From the NCBI GenBank assembly GCA_041552775.1, contig JBFEKH010000002.1, positions 1 to 64,000 of the forward strand: a DNA stretch of 64,000 bases, in the 5' to 3' direction. The position numbers and the translations under genes were made by a program. This DNA is from Allopontixanthobacter sp041552775 (GTDB lineage: Bacteria; Pseudomonadota; Alphaproteobacteria; Sphingomonadales; Sphingomonadaceae). Below the pieces are notes generated by a model. It was not told where the DNA came from. It did no database searches and saw only the letters and a list, made by a program, of their open reading frames with translations. This document shows positions 53,016 to 61,680 of the stretch, in pieces (the first letter of the stretch is position 1; each line of letters begins with the position of its first letter).

Positions 53016-53290
53016 GTGAGCATCGCAGGGAAATGTTGATCGTCAACCAGCGCGGATTGCACGCGCGGGCCAGCGCAAAATTCGTCAACGCCGTCAGTAC
53101 AATGCCGGAAGGCATCCTGGTCCGCGTGGTGAAGGACGGCAATGAAGCCGTTGGCGGATCAATCCTGGGGCTGATGATGCTGGGCGCGGCGAAAGGCGAT
53201 ACGGTCGAAGTGATCGTCGAAGGCAGCGGCGCAGAAGATGTGCTCGAACAACTCTGCTCGCTAGTTGGCGACGGGTTTGGCGAGGACTGA
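53012..53290 (+). CDS. ptsH: HPr phosphocarrier protein
   Basis: A 92-residue HPr with the EI phosphorylation site His17 (RGLHARASAKFV) and the HPr-kinase site Ser50 (AVGGSILGLMML). The pair HprK and Ser50 is intact, so both inputs are possible. EI itself is not in the window. It ends 1 bp into the next start codon (TGATG). Confidence 0.93.
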   Translation: MSEHRREMLIVNQRGLHARASAKFVNAVSTMPEGILVRVVKDGNEAVGGSILGLMMLGAAKGDTVEVIVEGSGAEDVLEQLCSLVGDGFGED

Positions 53291-54099
53291 TGGACGGCCA
53301 GCACCGGCGTGAAATTACCGGTTATTCCAACCCTACCGTCAAATATCTGCGCGGCCTGCGCGACAAGAAAAATCGGCGGAGAGAAGGCAAGTTCCTGGTG
53401 GAGGGGCTGCGCCTGCTGACCGATGCCCGCGAAACCGGCAGACTGCCGGAAATGCTGGTAATGGCGACAGGGCGCGATGCCCATCCACTGCTGGACGAGC
53501 TGGAGCGCGGCGTGTTCGATGCGGGCGGCGAAGTGATCGAGACCAGCGCCGACATCCTCAGCAAGATTACCGGCAAGGATAATCCGCAAGCCGTTGCGGG
53601 AATGTTTGCTGAGTTCGACACTTCATTGACCGCGCTCGACCGGAACGCTGGTGCGATCTGGATGGTGGCGCAGGCGCTGCGCGATCCAGGCAATCTGGGC
53701 ACGATGCTGCGCACTTGTGACGCAGTGGGCGCAGGCGGATTGATCCTGATCGACGATTGCGCCGATCCCTTCTCGGTCGAAGCAGTGCGCGCCAGCATGG
53801 GCGCGATTTTTACGCAGCGGATCGCGCAGGCAGGGTGGGGAGATTTCCTGGTATGGCTTCGCGCGGGACCGGGTCAATTGGTCGCCGCGAGCCTGCGTGA
53901 TGCGGTGCCCTATCGCGGGGCACCTTATGCGGCACCTTGCTTCATCCTGGTCGGCAATGAATCACGCGGATTGCCCGAGGGTTACGAATACGCCTGCGAC
54001 CTGCGCGTAACCATGCCGATGCGAGGACGGGCCGACAGCCTTAACGCCGCAGTGGCTGGTGCGGTGCTCGCTTACGAGGTTTTGGCTTCGCTGGACTGA
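53290..54099 (+). CDS. TrmH/SpoU-family RNA 2'-O-methyltransferase
   Basis: A 269-residue SpoU methyltransferase with an L7Ae-like N-terminal RNA-binding part (REGKFLVEGLRLLTDA), and the knotted domain with GAIWMVAQALRDPGNLGTMLRTCDA (motif 1 region), FILVGNESRGLPEGY and MPMRGRADSLNAAVAGAVLAYE. It likely methylates 23S rRNA or tRNA; the target is not readable. Linked to ptsH by a 1-bp overlap. Its end overlaps rmuC on the other strand by 28 bp. Confidence 0.9.
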   Translation: MDGQHRREITGYSNPTVKYLRGLRDKKNRRREGKFLVEGLRLLTDARETGRLPEMLVMATGRDAHPLLDELERGVFDAGGEVIETSADILSKITGKDNPQAVAGMFAEFDTSLTALDRNAGAIWMVAQALRDPGNLGTMLRTCDAVGAGGLILIDDCADPFSVEAVRASMGAIFTQRIAQAGWGDFLVWLRAGPGQLVAASLRDAVPYRGAPYAAPCFILVGNESRGLPEGYEYACDLRVTMPMRGRADSLNAAVAGAVLAYEVLASLD

Positions 54100-55484
54100 T
54101 CGGTGAGAGATGCGCTTTCGTCTGCCTCGATATCTATGCCTGTGTAAATGGGTGTGACCTCAATCAGTGGGACATCCTCGATTTCACGCTTGCCGATTTC
54201 GACGCCCTTGTCCTTGAGCTTTTTCGCTGAAACAAGAACGCGTGATTGAATGCTTTTCGAGAAATCGTTGTAGCTATTAACAGCCCTTCCAAGATGTGTG
54301 CCTACTTTGCTCAAATCTTCGGTCACTTTGGCCAAGCGGTCGTAAAGTTCGCCGCCAAGCCGCCCGATTTCTCGCGCTTCCTTTGCCAATCCATCCTGCC
54401 GCCAGACCTGCGCCACCGTGCGGGCAATGGCAACGAGATTGGTCGGAGACGCCAGCAGCACTCGATTCCGGAAGGCGAAGTCCCACAATTCCGGATCGGC
54501 TTCCAAGGCGGCGGCAACAAAATGCTCTCCCGGAACAAACATGATCACGTAATCGGGCGCATCATCGAACTGGCTCTGGTAACTTTTCGTGCCCAGCGTC
54601 TGGACATGGTTTCGCATAGAACGCGCATGCGCCTTCAATGCCAGATCGCGGCCTTCGTCATTGTCCGCCTCGAATGCTTCCTGATAGGCATTGAGCGAGA
54701 CCTTGGCATCGATAACCAGCTTCTTCTGGCCCGGCACATTGATGATCGCATCCGGGCGCAAGCGGCCATCTTCGGTATCTACCGAATGTTCGAGCTGGAA
54801 ATCGGTATGTTCCGACAGACCGCATTGTTCGAGCACATTCTGCAATGCCCGCTCGCCCCAGCGCCCTCGCGCTTTTGGTGCATTGGTCAGCGAATTACCC
54901 AGCCGCTGCGCCTCGCGCTTTACCTCTTCCTGGCCCTGCCGCATCGTTTCGATCAGGCCGGTCAGCTGGCCAAAGGAATCGACCCGCTGTTTTTCCAGCA
55001 AGCCAACCTGGTCCTCGTAACTCTTGAGACGCTGGTTGACCGGTTCCAGCAGCGCCGCGACGGCTTCCTTGTTGGTCTTTTCCGAATTGCCGAACCGCTC
55101 GTTGGCGCGCTCGAGAAACGCCTCCTGCGCCTTGCCCAGCACCGCAGCTCCGGTGTTTTCAAACTCCTTGAGCAATTTCTCACGGCTTTCCTCGAGCAAT
55201 CGCTTCTGTTCGGCAAAGCCCGCAGCCTGCGCTTTCAGGTTGGTCAATTCATCGCGGCTGGCATCCAGCTTTGCCGACAGATCATCAGCCCGAGCAGCAC
55301 GGTCGCTCATGGTCGCCAACTCTGGCGCCATGCGGCTGACCTTCTCCATCGCCGCTTTCGCCTCTGCATCACGCTCTTCGAACCGGGCCCGCCATTCCGG
55401 AACCGGGCGAGAGCCGAAAAACCATCCCAGAGCCGCCCCGATCAGCAAGGCAACCAATGTAACAACGATCGAAAAAATCTCCAT
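54072..55484 (-). CDS. rmuC: DNA recombination protein RmuC
   Basis: A 470-residue protein with one N-terminal membrane helix (IVVTLVALLIGAALGWFFG), a long coiled coil (about 30-220) and the RmuC nuclease-like domain with ALQNVLEQCGLSEHTDF, RPDAIINVPGQKKLVIDAKVSLNAY and YVIMFVPGEHFV. RmuC limits inversions at short inverted repeats. The start is at 55484; the open frame upstream is rejected. Convergent with the TrmH-family gene, sharing 28 bp of coding sequence. Confidence 0.92.
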   Translation of the reverse strand: MEIFSIVVTLVALLIGAALGWFFGSRPVPEWRARFEERDAEAKAAMEKVSRMAPELATMSDRAARADDLSAKLDASRDELTNLKAQAAGFAEQKRLLEESREKLLKEFENTGAAVLGKAQEAFLERANERFGNSEKTNKEAVAALLEPVNQRLKSYEDQVGLLEKQRVDSFGQLTGLIETMRQGQEEVKREAQRLGNSLTNAPKARGRWGERALQNVLEQCGLSEHTDFQLEHSVDTEDGRLRPDAIINVPGQKKLVIDAKVSLNAYQEAFEADNDEGRDLALKAHARSMRNHVQTLGTKSYQSQFDDAPDYVIMFVPGEHFVAAALEADPELWDFAFRNRVLLASPTNLVAIARTVAQVWRQDGLAKEAREIGRLGGELYDRLAKVTEDLSKVGTHLGRAVNSYNDFSKSIQSRVLVSAKKLKDKGVEIGKREIEDVPLIEVTPIYTGIDIEADESASLTDQSSEAKTS

Positions 55485-55602
55485 AAGCAGAACATAGCTG
55501 GAACATGGGCAGGCGGGAAGAGCACAATTCCAATTGTTGTGGAACAAGCAGCCCGGGCGCGCGCTATTTCAGTAGGCCGAAACACAAACTGGAGATGGAA
55601 TA

Positions 55603-56001
55603 ATGTCTATCAAGGAAATGATCCGCGAGCACCCGCAAGTCGGGGCCGATTACAACGAAGATCTTGGCGAGGCCGTGAAACACGCAATGTATTGCGCCGC
55701 GATCTGCAACAGCTGCGCCGACGCCTGTTCAGCCGAAGCAATGGCGATGGAAAAATGCATCCGGCTATGTTCGGACTGCTCCGATATCTGCACGGCAACG
55801 TACCGCGTGGCATCCCGCCGGACCGCAGGCAATGTTGCAGTACTGAAGGCGATGTTGGAAACCTGCATTGGGGCCTGCAACGCGTGCGAGGCGGAATGTG
55901 CGAAACATGACACGCCCCATTGCAAACGCTGCGCGCAAATGTGCCGAGAATGCGCCGATGATTGCCGGAAGGCGCTTGAAACGATGAAGGCCCACGCCTG
56001 A
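55603..56001 (+). CDS. Four-helix-bundle Cys-rich copper-binding protein (DUF326/Csp-like)
   Basis: A 132-residue cytosolic protein with thirteen or more Cys spaced on helix faces (YCAAICNSCADACSAEA, CIRLCSDCSDIC, CIGACNACEAECAKHD, CKRCAQMCRECADDC). This is the DUF326/Csp pattern, in which the Cys line the core of a four-helix bundle and store Cu(I). No signal peptide is seen, so it would be the cytosolic Csp3-like form. GGAGATGGAA ahead of the ATG. A strong terminator follows. Confidence 0.9.
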   Translation: MSIKEMIREHPQVGADYNEDLGEAVKHAMYCAAICNSCADACSAEAMAMEKCIRLCSDCSDICTATYRVASRRTAGNVAVLKAMLETCIGACNACEAECAKHDTPHCKRCAQMCRECADDCRKALETMKAHA

Positions 56002-56008
56002 TATTAAA

Positions 56009-56036
56009 AACCCCCGGAGCGATCCGGGGGTTCTAG
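56009..56036. terminator. Bidirectional terminator
   Basis: Perfect 10-bp stem (56009-56018 with 56023-56032) with a GCGA tetraloop; A-run before and T-rich after. It serves the copper-protein gene and the convergent def gene. Confidence 0.9.
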
Positions 56037-56045
56037 TTTCTCCGA

Positions 56046-56615
56046 TCAGGCTGCTTTGCGCATCTTGTCGAGCTTCTTGAGCGCCATATTGCGCTTCAGC
56101 TTACTCAGATGGTCGATGAACAGGACACCTTCGAGGTGATCCATTTCGTGCTGGATACAAGTGGCCATCAGGCCGTCCAGCTGTTCTTCATGCACCGTTC
56201 CGTCGACATCCTGAAACCGCACGCGGCAAGTCGCGGGGCGGTCAACATCGGCATAAATGTCGGGAACTGACAGGCAGCCTTCCGAATAAGTGGCCAATTC
56301 TTCGGCAGGTTCAAGAATTTCGGGGTTCACGAACACGCGTGGTTCTTTCAGCGTCGGCTGATGCGTATGGCTGTGACCGCCGTGCGCGGTGCATTCCTCC
56401 GGATCCGCATCGGGATCATCGGGCTGCAGATCAATTACCAGCACGCGCAGGGGCACGCCCACCTGGATTGCGGCGAGGCCAATACCTGGCGCATCGTACA
56501 TCGTTTCGAACATGTCCGCGACGAGCGTCTTGAGCTCGTCATCGAACGTTTTGACCGGAGTCGATATGGTTTTCAGCCGGGGGTCCGGCACCTGGAGAAT
56601 TTCACGAATAGCCAT
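56046..56615 (-). CDS. def: Peptide deformylase with His-rich insert
   Basis: Removes the formyl group from new N-termini; cytosolic metalloenzyme. 189 residues with motif 1 GIGLAAIQVG (45-54), motif 2 EGCLSVPD (Cys114) and motif 3 QHEMDH (His156, His160). Between strands, residues about 67-90 form an insertion with an acidic run and HGGHSHTH, not part of the fold and possibly metal-binding. fmt, the formylating enzyme, lies 1 kb away on the other strand. Confidence 0.95.
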   Translation of the reverse strand: MAIREILQVPDPRLKTISTPVKTFDDELKTLVADMFETMYDAPGIGLAAIQVGVPLRVLVIDLQPDDPDADPEECTAHGGHSHTHQPTLKEPRVFVNPEILEPAEELATYSEGCLSVPDIYADVDRPATCRVRFQDVDGTVHEEQLDGLMATCIQHEMDHLEGVLFIDHLSKLKRNMALKKLDKMRKAA

Positions 56616-56662
56616 GGTCGCTATTTAGTGCCGGTTGCGCCCCACTGCAAGCGTTGGAAACA

Positions 56663-57259
56663 CTATCCTACCGGCCTTCTTGCGCGCAGCGCCTGTGCCA
56701 GAGTGCCTTCATCGAGGTAGTCGAGTTCCCCGCCCACCGGCAGGCCGTGCGCCAATTGGGTGATCCGCACCGGATATTCCTCCAGCCGCTCGGCCAGATA
56801 ATGGGCGGTGGTCTGCCCTTCCAGCGTGGCATTCATTGCTAGCACGATTTCGTCGATCCCACCTGATGCTACGCGGTCGAGCAGCGAACCGATGTTGAGA
56901 TCCTCCGGCCTGATCCCGTCCATCGCGGACAATTTGCCGCCCAGTACATGATAGCGCCCCGTGAACAATTTTGCCCGATCTAACGCCCACAGATCCGCCA
57001 CATCCTCGACCACGCAGATGGAAGTTTGATCGCGGCGCGGGTCGGCGCAGATCCCGCAGGGGTCCTGCGTGTCGACATTTCCGCAGATCTGGCATTCCAC
57101 CAGCCGGTCCCGCACCTGCTCCAGAGCACCCAGCAATTGCACCAGAGCCGTCTCCCGCCGCTTGACCAGCCACAGCACAACGCGCCGCGCGGACCTGGGG
57201 CCGAGGCCGGGTAGCCGTGCCAGCGCTGCGCTGAGTGTTTCGATCTCTTGCGATGCCAT
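56663..57259 (-). CDS. recR: Recombination mediator RecR
   Basis: A 198-residue RecFOR-pathway protein: helix-hairpin-helix (LARLPGLGPRSARRVVLWL), zinc site CQICGNVDTQDPCGIC, Toprim domain with ICVVEDVADLWAL and EIVLAMNATLEGQTTAHYLAE, and the final Walker-like ITQLAHGLPVGGELDYLDEGTL. Start at 57259 (MASQEIE); an ATG ten codons upstream is less likely. The start region faces fmt with about 53 bp between. Confidence 0.94.
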   Translation of the reverse strand: MASQEIETLSAALARLPGLGPRSARRVVLWLVKRRETALVQLLGALEQVRDRLVECQICGNVDTQDPCGICADPRRDQTSICVVEDVADLWALDRAKLFTGRYHVLGGKLSAMDGIRPEDLNIGSLLDRVASGGIDEIVLAMNATLEGQTTAHYLAERLEEYPVRITQLAHGLPVGGELDYLDEGTLAQALRARRPVG

Positions 57260-57312
57260 GCGCTCAAGGATAGGGGTTGCGCCCTGCAATAGGAAGGCCG
57301 ACCACTCAAGTC

Positions 57313-58218
57313 ATGCGCATCATTTTCATGGGAACGCCCGACTTCGCCGTGCCAACACTGGCCGCGCTGGCCGAGGCGGGACACACAATCGTCGCCGTTT
57401 ACACTCAGCCGCCCCGCCCGGCAGGCCGGGGCAAAAAGCTACAACCATCGCCCGTGCAGGTGGAGGCAGAGATTCGCGGGATCGAGGTGCGCAGTCCGGT
57501 ATCGCTGAAAAACGCCGAGGCGCAGGCAGACTTTGCCTCGCTGGAGCCAGATCTTGCAGTCGTCGCCGCCTATGGGCTGATATTGCCGCAGGCGGTCCTC
57601 GACGTGCCGAAACATGGCTGCCTCAATGTTCACGCATCGCTGTTGCCGCATTGGCGCGGCGCGGCGCCGATCCAGCGCTCGATCCTTGCGGGAGATCAGG
57701 TGACCGGAATTACCATCATGGAGATGGAAGCGGGTCTCGATACCGGTCCGATGCTGGCTACGGTACGCACGCCGGTCGAGGACAAGACTGCGGGCGAACT
57801 GACCGAAGAACTGGCGGTAATCGGTGCACAATTGATGGTCGGCACGCTGATCGACCTTCCGATGCTGCATGCCGTTACACAGGATGATGCGGAGGCGAGC
57901 TATGCGCCGAAGATCGACAAGGCAGAGGCGAAGATCGACTTTGCGCAATCCGCCGAAGCAATCGAGCGGCAAGTGCGCGCCTTCGCCCCCTTTCCCGGTG
58001 CCTGGTTCGAATTGGACGGCGAGCGGATCAAGGTTCTGAAAGCCGAAGTTACCCCTGATCTTGGTGCTGCGGGTACGACATTGGATGATGCACTGACGAT
58101 TGCCTGCAGTAGCGGAGCGCTCCGCCTTCTCCGCGTCCAGCGTGCGGGAAAACCGGTCATGGACGCTGCAGATTTCTTGCGGGGGAAAGCAGTGCCGGCG
58201 GGCACCAGATTGGCGTGA
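57313..58218 (+). CDS. fmt: Methionyl-tRNA formyltransferase
   Basis: Formylates initiator Met-tRNA. 301 residues: N-terminal formyltransferase domain (FMGTPDFAVPTLAALAEAGH, HASLLPHWRGAAPIQRSI, METEAGLDTGPM-like MEAGLDTGPM) and C-terminal OB domain. Start at 57313 (MRIIFMGTP); the longer frame is rejected. Ends GTRLA and overlaps truA by 4 bp (GTGA). Confidence 0.95.
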   Translation: MRIIFMGTPDFAVPTLAALAEAGHTIVAVYTQPPRPAGRGKKLQPSPVQVEAEIRGIEVRSPVSLKNAEAQADFASLEPDLAVVAAYGLILPQAVLDVPKHGCLNVHASLLPHWRGAAPIQRSILAGDQVTGITIMEMEAGLDTGPMLATVRTPVEDKTAGELTEELAVIGAQLMVGTLIDLPMLHAVTQDDAEASYAPKIDKAEAKIDFAQSAEAIERQVRAFAPFPGAWFELDGERIKVLKAEVTPDLGAAGTTLDDALTIACSSGALRLLRVQRAGKPVMDAADFLRGKAVPAGTRLA

Positions 58219-58967
58219 CCCGCTTCGCGCTTACCCTCGAATTCGACGGCACCCCATTTCAGGGCCTTCAGCGTCAAAAGCACGGACCAAGCGTGCAGCG
58301 GTCCATCGAGGACGCATTGCTTCGGGTGCTGGGCGAAGAAGTAACCCTCCATTCCGCCGGCCGCACCGATTCCGGCGTCCACGCCCTGGCAATGCGCAGC
58401 CATGTCGATATCGCGAAAGACATCACGCCTTTCCGGCTGATGGAGGCGATCAACGCGACGGTCCGCCCTGACCCGATTGCGGTCATCGCCTGCGAGATCA
58501 AACCAGATGATTGGCATTCGCGCTTTTCGTGCATCAAGCGCATTTATCAGTACCGCATCCGCAACCGACGTGCGCCACTGACCATAGACATGGATCGGGC
58601 GTGGCACATCCGGTCCGAACTCGACCACGAGGCGATGCAACGCGCGGCGCGATCGCTGGTCGGGCATCACGATTTTACTACGTTTCGATCCGTGCATTGC
58701 CAGTCTGACACCGCGCTCAAGACACTCGACAGTCTGGATGTACGCCGCGAAGATGACTGGATCATTATCGATACCGAGGCGCGCAGTTTCCTGCATCATC
58801 AGGTTAGATCCATGGTAGGGTGCCTTGCACTTGTCGGCATGGGTCGATGGGAAGAATCGCAAATCGAACAAGCCCTCGCTGCCACAGACCGGCACGAATT
58901 GGGCTTGAACGCCCCGCCCCAGGGTCTCTATTTTATGGCGGCAAACTATCCCGAAGAACAAGAATAA
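58215..58967 (+). CDS. truA: tRNA pseudouridine(38-40) synthase TruA
   Basis: A 250-residue pseudouridine synthase, acting on the anticodon stem of many tRNAs. RFALTLEFDGTPFQGLQRQ at the start and catalytic Asp in SAGRTDSGVHALAM, then ARSLVGHHDFTTFR and SFLHHQVRSMVGCL. GTG start overlaps the fmt stop. Confidence 0.95.
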   Translation: MTRFALTLEFDGTPFQGLQRQKHGPSVQRSIEDALLRVLGEEVTLHSAGRTDSGVHALAMRSHVDIAKDITPFRLMEAINATVRPDPIAVIACEIKPDDWHSRFSCIKRIYQYRIRNRRAPLTIDMDRAWHIRSELDHEAMQRAARSLVGHHDFTTFRSVHCQSDTALKTLDSLDVRREDDWIIIDTEARSFLHHQVRSMVGCLALVGMGRWEESQIEQALAATDRHELGLNAPPQGLYFMAANYPEEQE

Positions 58968-58983
58968 ATCAGGAGAGAAATTA

Positions 58984-60090
58984 ATGACCACTACCGGACA
59001 ACAGATTTTCACGACGCTGGAAGCCAATGGCACGCTGACCGTGGAAGTTGCCGAATCCACCTTCCCCGATCCAACGGGTTCGCAGGTGCTGGTGCGTATG
59101 GAAGCCGCGCCGATCAACCCGTCCGACCTCGCCCTGCTGTTCAGCGCGGCCGATCTTGAGAATGCGGAATACTCGCCAGGCAAAATCGTTGCGACGATGC
59201 CCGAGCCTTTCCTCAGCGGTTCCAGGGGCCGTCATGGCCAGCGGATGCCAGTGGGCAATGAAGGCGCCGGCACCGTTGTCGCAGCGGGTGACAATCCTGC
59301 GGCTCAGGCGTTGGTTGGCCAGCGCGTTGCCTGCGTTCCGGGCAATGCGTTCAGCCAATATTCCATAGCCGAAGCGGGCATGTGCCTGCCGCTGGGCGAT
59401 ATTTCATCCGAAGACGGCGCATCAGCTTTCGTCAATCCGATGACCGCGCTCGGCTTTGTCGAAACCGCGAAGATGGAAGGCCACAACGCCATCCTGCATT
59501 TCGCCGCGGCATCGAACCTGGGCCAGATGCTGAACCGTATCTGCCTCGAAGACGGCATGGAACTGGTCAATGTGGTGCGCAAGCAGGAACAGGTTGACCT
59601 GCTCAAAGGTCTGGGCGCGAAGCATATCGTGAACACGTCGGACGATGATTTCATGGCGCAATTGCGCAGCGCGATCGACGAAACGGGCGCCTATCTCGGC
59701 TTCGATCCGATTGGCGGCGGCATGTCGGTCGACACCGCTTTCAAGGCGATGGAGCAGGTCGCGGTTGGCAAGATGAAGGAATTCAGCCGCTATGGTTCCG
59801 ATCAGGCAAAGAAGATGTACATCTACGGCCGTCTCGACACCGGGCCGACAATCCTGACGCCGTCATACGGCTTCGGCTTCACCCTGTCGGGCTGGCTGCT
59901 GTTCCCGTTCCTGCAAAAGGCCGGGATGGAAACGATGGCCCGGATGCGCAAGCGGGTGCTGGACAATATGACCACCACTTTTGCCAGCCATTACAAGGCC
60001 AAGGTCACTCTCGAACAGATGCTCGAAAAAGACGCGGCGATCGATTACCGCGCGATGCGTACTGGCGAGAAATATCTCGTAACGCCTTAA
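58984..60090 (+). CDS. Zinc-independent medium-chain dehydrogenase/reductase (MDR)
   Basis: A 368-residue quinone-reductase-like MDR protein. GroES-like N-terminal domain (VRMEAAPINPSDLALL; PVGNEGAGTVVAAG) and a Rossmann domain with AASNLGQMLNRI and LGAKHIVNTSDDDF. The usual GxGxxG is altered (AAASNLGQM), and the Cys/His zinc ligands of alcohol dehydrogenases are not evident. The ending GEKYLVTP is unlike quinone oxidoreductases. Substrate unknown. AGGAGAG precedes the ATG. Converges with asparaginase, overlapping by 4 bp. Confidence 0.85.
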   Translation: MTTTGQQIFTTLEANGTLTVEVAESTFPDPTGSQVLVRMEAAPINPSDLALLFSAADLENAEYSPGKIVATMPEPFLSGSRGRHGQRMPVGNEGAGTVVAAGDNPAAQALVGQRVACVPGNAFSQYSIAEAGMCLPLGDISSEDGASAFVNPMTALGFVETAKMEGHNAILHFAAASNLGQMLNRICLEDGMELVNVVRKQEQVDLLKGLGAKHIVNTSDDDFMAQLRSAIDETGAYLGFDPIGGGMSVDTAFKAMEQVAVGKMKEFSRYGSDQAKKMYIYGRLDTGPTILTPSYGFGFTLSGWLLFPFLQKAGMETMARMRKRVLDNMTTTFASHYKAKVTLEQMLEKDAAIDYRAMRTGEKYLVTP

Positions 60091-61067
60091 CGCCGGTCAA
60101 AGGCTGCCTGCTGGCGGACGGGGTCACTGATCCCGTTCGCCAGCAGCAATTGCAGCAATATCCGCGATTTCGACGGACCGAGGGCGCGGGCGGCGATGAA
60201 GCCGTTCGCGTCATCGTCCGGTTCGCGGTCCACCAGCCCCTGATCAACCTTGGACGCCCGCACGACGGGCACCCCGCCCTGGACCGCCCGGGCCAGCGCG
60301 CTCCGGACCTCGGCAGGCGCATTGCCATGGCCGAAACCGGCCAGCACCAGCCCCTTGGCACCGCTGCCCACTGCGTCACCGACATCGCCGCCCGGCATTC
60401 CCGCATAGGCGTAAAGGATGCTGACCTTCGGCATCACCGCATGAAATTCCATCCGCGCTCCTTCGCCCACCCGCCACGGCGGGCCGAACCATTCGAGCGA
60501 GGCGGGCGTTATATGCCCAACCGGCCCGCGCGGAAATCCACGAAACGCATCGACGCCCTCGGTCCGTGCCTTGCGGGCATCACGCGCAGCAAAGATGTGA
60601 TCGCTCATCACCAGCAAGACGCCGCGCCCCGCTGTCTCCGCATCGCCCGCAACCCGCACGGCATTGGCAAAATTCCGCATCCCGTCGCTGCCCACTGCAT
60701 CGGCCGCCCGCATCGCGCCGACCAGCACCACCGGCTTGCTCGTCGGCAAGGTCTGGTCGAGCAGGAAGGCGGTTTCCTCCGCTGTATCCGTGCCGTGGGT
60801 GATGATGATCCCCTGACAGGCGTCATCCGCCATCGCGGCCAGGGCTGACGCATGTAACCGGCTCCACAAAGCCGGACCGATATCCTCCGACCCGATGCTG
60901 GCAAATTGCGTTCCGACCAGCTTTGCAGGCAGGTCGAGCCGCGCGACTTCGGCAAGCAATTCGTCGATCCCGATCTGGCCCGGCATATAGTCGCGGCGGG
61001 TGGCCGAACCGGATTTCCCGGCGATCGTCCCGCCGGTCGCGAATATCTTGATGTGCTTGCCCGTCAT
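60087..61067 (-). CDS. L-asparaginase (type II-like)
   Basis: A 326-residue asparaginase/glutaminase family protein. First catalytic Thr in FATGGTIAGKSG; second site in IITHGTDTAEETAFLLDQTL with Thr-Asp. No signal peptide is visible, so it is probably cytosolic. Other markers: GSDGMRNFANAVRVA and VLAGFGHGNAP. Asparagine or D-asparagine are possible substrates. The N-terminus at 61067 is the only good ATG. Confidence 0.92.
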   Translation of the reverse strand: MTGKHIKIFATGGTIAGKSGSATRRDYMPGQIGIDELLAEVARLDLPAKLVGTQFASIGSEDIGPALWSRLHASALAAMADDACQGIIITHGTDTAEETAFLLDQTLPTSKPVVLVGAMRAADAVGSDGMRNFANAVRVAGDAETAGRGVLLVMSDHIFAARDARKARTEGVDAFRGFPRGPVGHITPASLEWFGPPWRVGEGARMEFHAVMPKVSILYAYAGMPGGDVGDAVGSGAKGLVLAGFGHGNAPAEVRSALARAVQGGVPVVRASKVDQGLVDREPDDDANGFIAARALGPSKSRILLQLLLANGISDPVRQQAAFDRR

Positions 61068-61146
61068 GCCAGCGCCTTAACGAACTGGCCAAGAATTCAC
61101 CATTGGCAATTGATTTTGAAACTTTCGCCGCTATTAGCGGCGTTCG

Positions 61147-61199
61147 AGTTATCGAATCCGGCCAACTATCGCTTCCGGCCAGTTATCGATTCTTGACCA
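61147..61199. repeat. Three degenerate tandem copies just upstream of tRNA-Val
   Basis: A 17-18 bp unit (consensus near AGTTATCGAATCCGGCCA) occurs about three times: 61147-61164, 61165-61181 (with changes) and 61181-61199. They end 12 bp before the tRNA. The core promoter of the tRNA must lie inside or upstream of this tract. Confidence 0.6.
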
Positions 61200-61211
61200 A
61201 ACGGAAAGTTT

Positions 61212-61287
61212 GGGCGCTTAGCTCAGTTGGTAGAGCATCTCGTTTACACCGAGAGGGTCGGCGGTTCGAGCCCGTCAGCGCCCACCA
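61212..61287 (+). tRNA. tRNA-Val (anticodon TAC)
   Basis: A 76-nt cloverleaf with a 7-bp acceptor stem GGGCGCT/AGCGCCC, D stem GCTC/GAGC, anticodon stem TCTCG/CGAGA with loop TTTACAC giving anticodon TAC (reads GTA and probably GTG/GTT), T arm GGCGG-TTCGAGC-CCGTC, and an encoded CCA end. A perfect hairpin (CCAAAC/GTTTGG) lies across the 5' end. No duplicate of its 3' end was seen to mark an integrated island. Confidence 0.97.
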
Positions 61288-61292
61288 TTCCC

Positions 61293-61316
61293 CGGGCAAT
61301 CACTTGAGATTGCCCG
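61293..61316 (+). terminator. Hairpin downstream of tRNA-Val
   Basis: Perfect 9-bp stem (CGGGCAATC 61293-61301, GATTGCCCG 61308-61316) with a 6-nt loop, 6 bp after the tRNA. No T-tract. It could mark the 3' processing or termination region. Confidence 0.6.
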
Positions 61317-61680
61317 CCGCTGCGCCGGCAGAGCGATTGTGCCGCCGGACTTCCCATAAACAGGGTTACAAAAGTGACACATCCAACATTCGGCGTCCGG
61401 GAATGAATTTCGTTAATTCCCATAGAGTTAACCCACCCAAAGTGACACCTGACGCAATTTGAAAAATTAAAAACTTCGCGATGTCAGAACTCCGCGCGGG
61501 CCGCGTAAGCCGTGCGCGTGCAAGACCGTTGCACCATGTCAAAGAACCGCACCGGCTGTAGCGGGTGCGCGGCGCGTAGGACAGCCTTCAGGAATCCCGG
61601 TCACAAGCCTAAGCTAGCTGATCGGTCGTTCTGCACGAGAGATTCAAAGGTCAACTTTTGGGCCAACTGCTGACAGTCCT
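61317..61680. other. Intergenic region between tRNA-Val and trxC
   Basis: About 360 bp with no gene I can support. The middle (61440-61480) is AT-rich; from 61490 to 61590 a GC-rich stretch holds a CCGCACC/GGTGCG pair and CGCGCGG/CCGTGCGCG pair. These may form a stem structure, but I do not recognise an RNA family. Confidence 0.4.
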
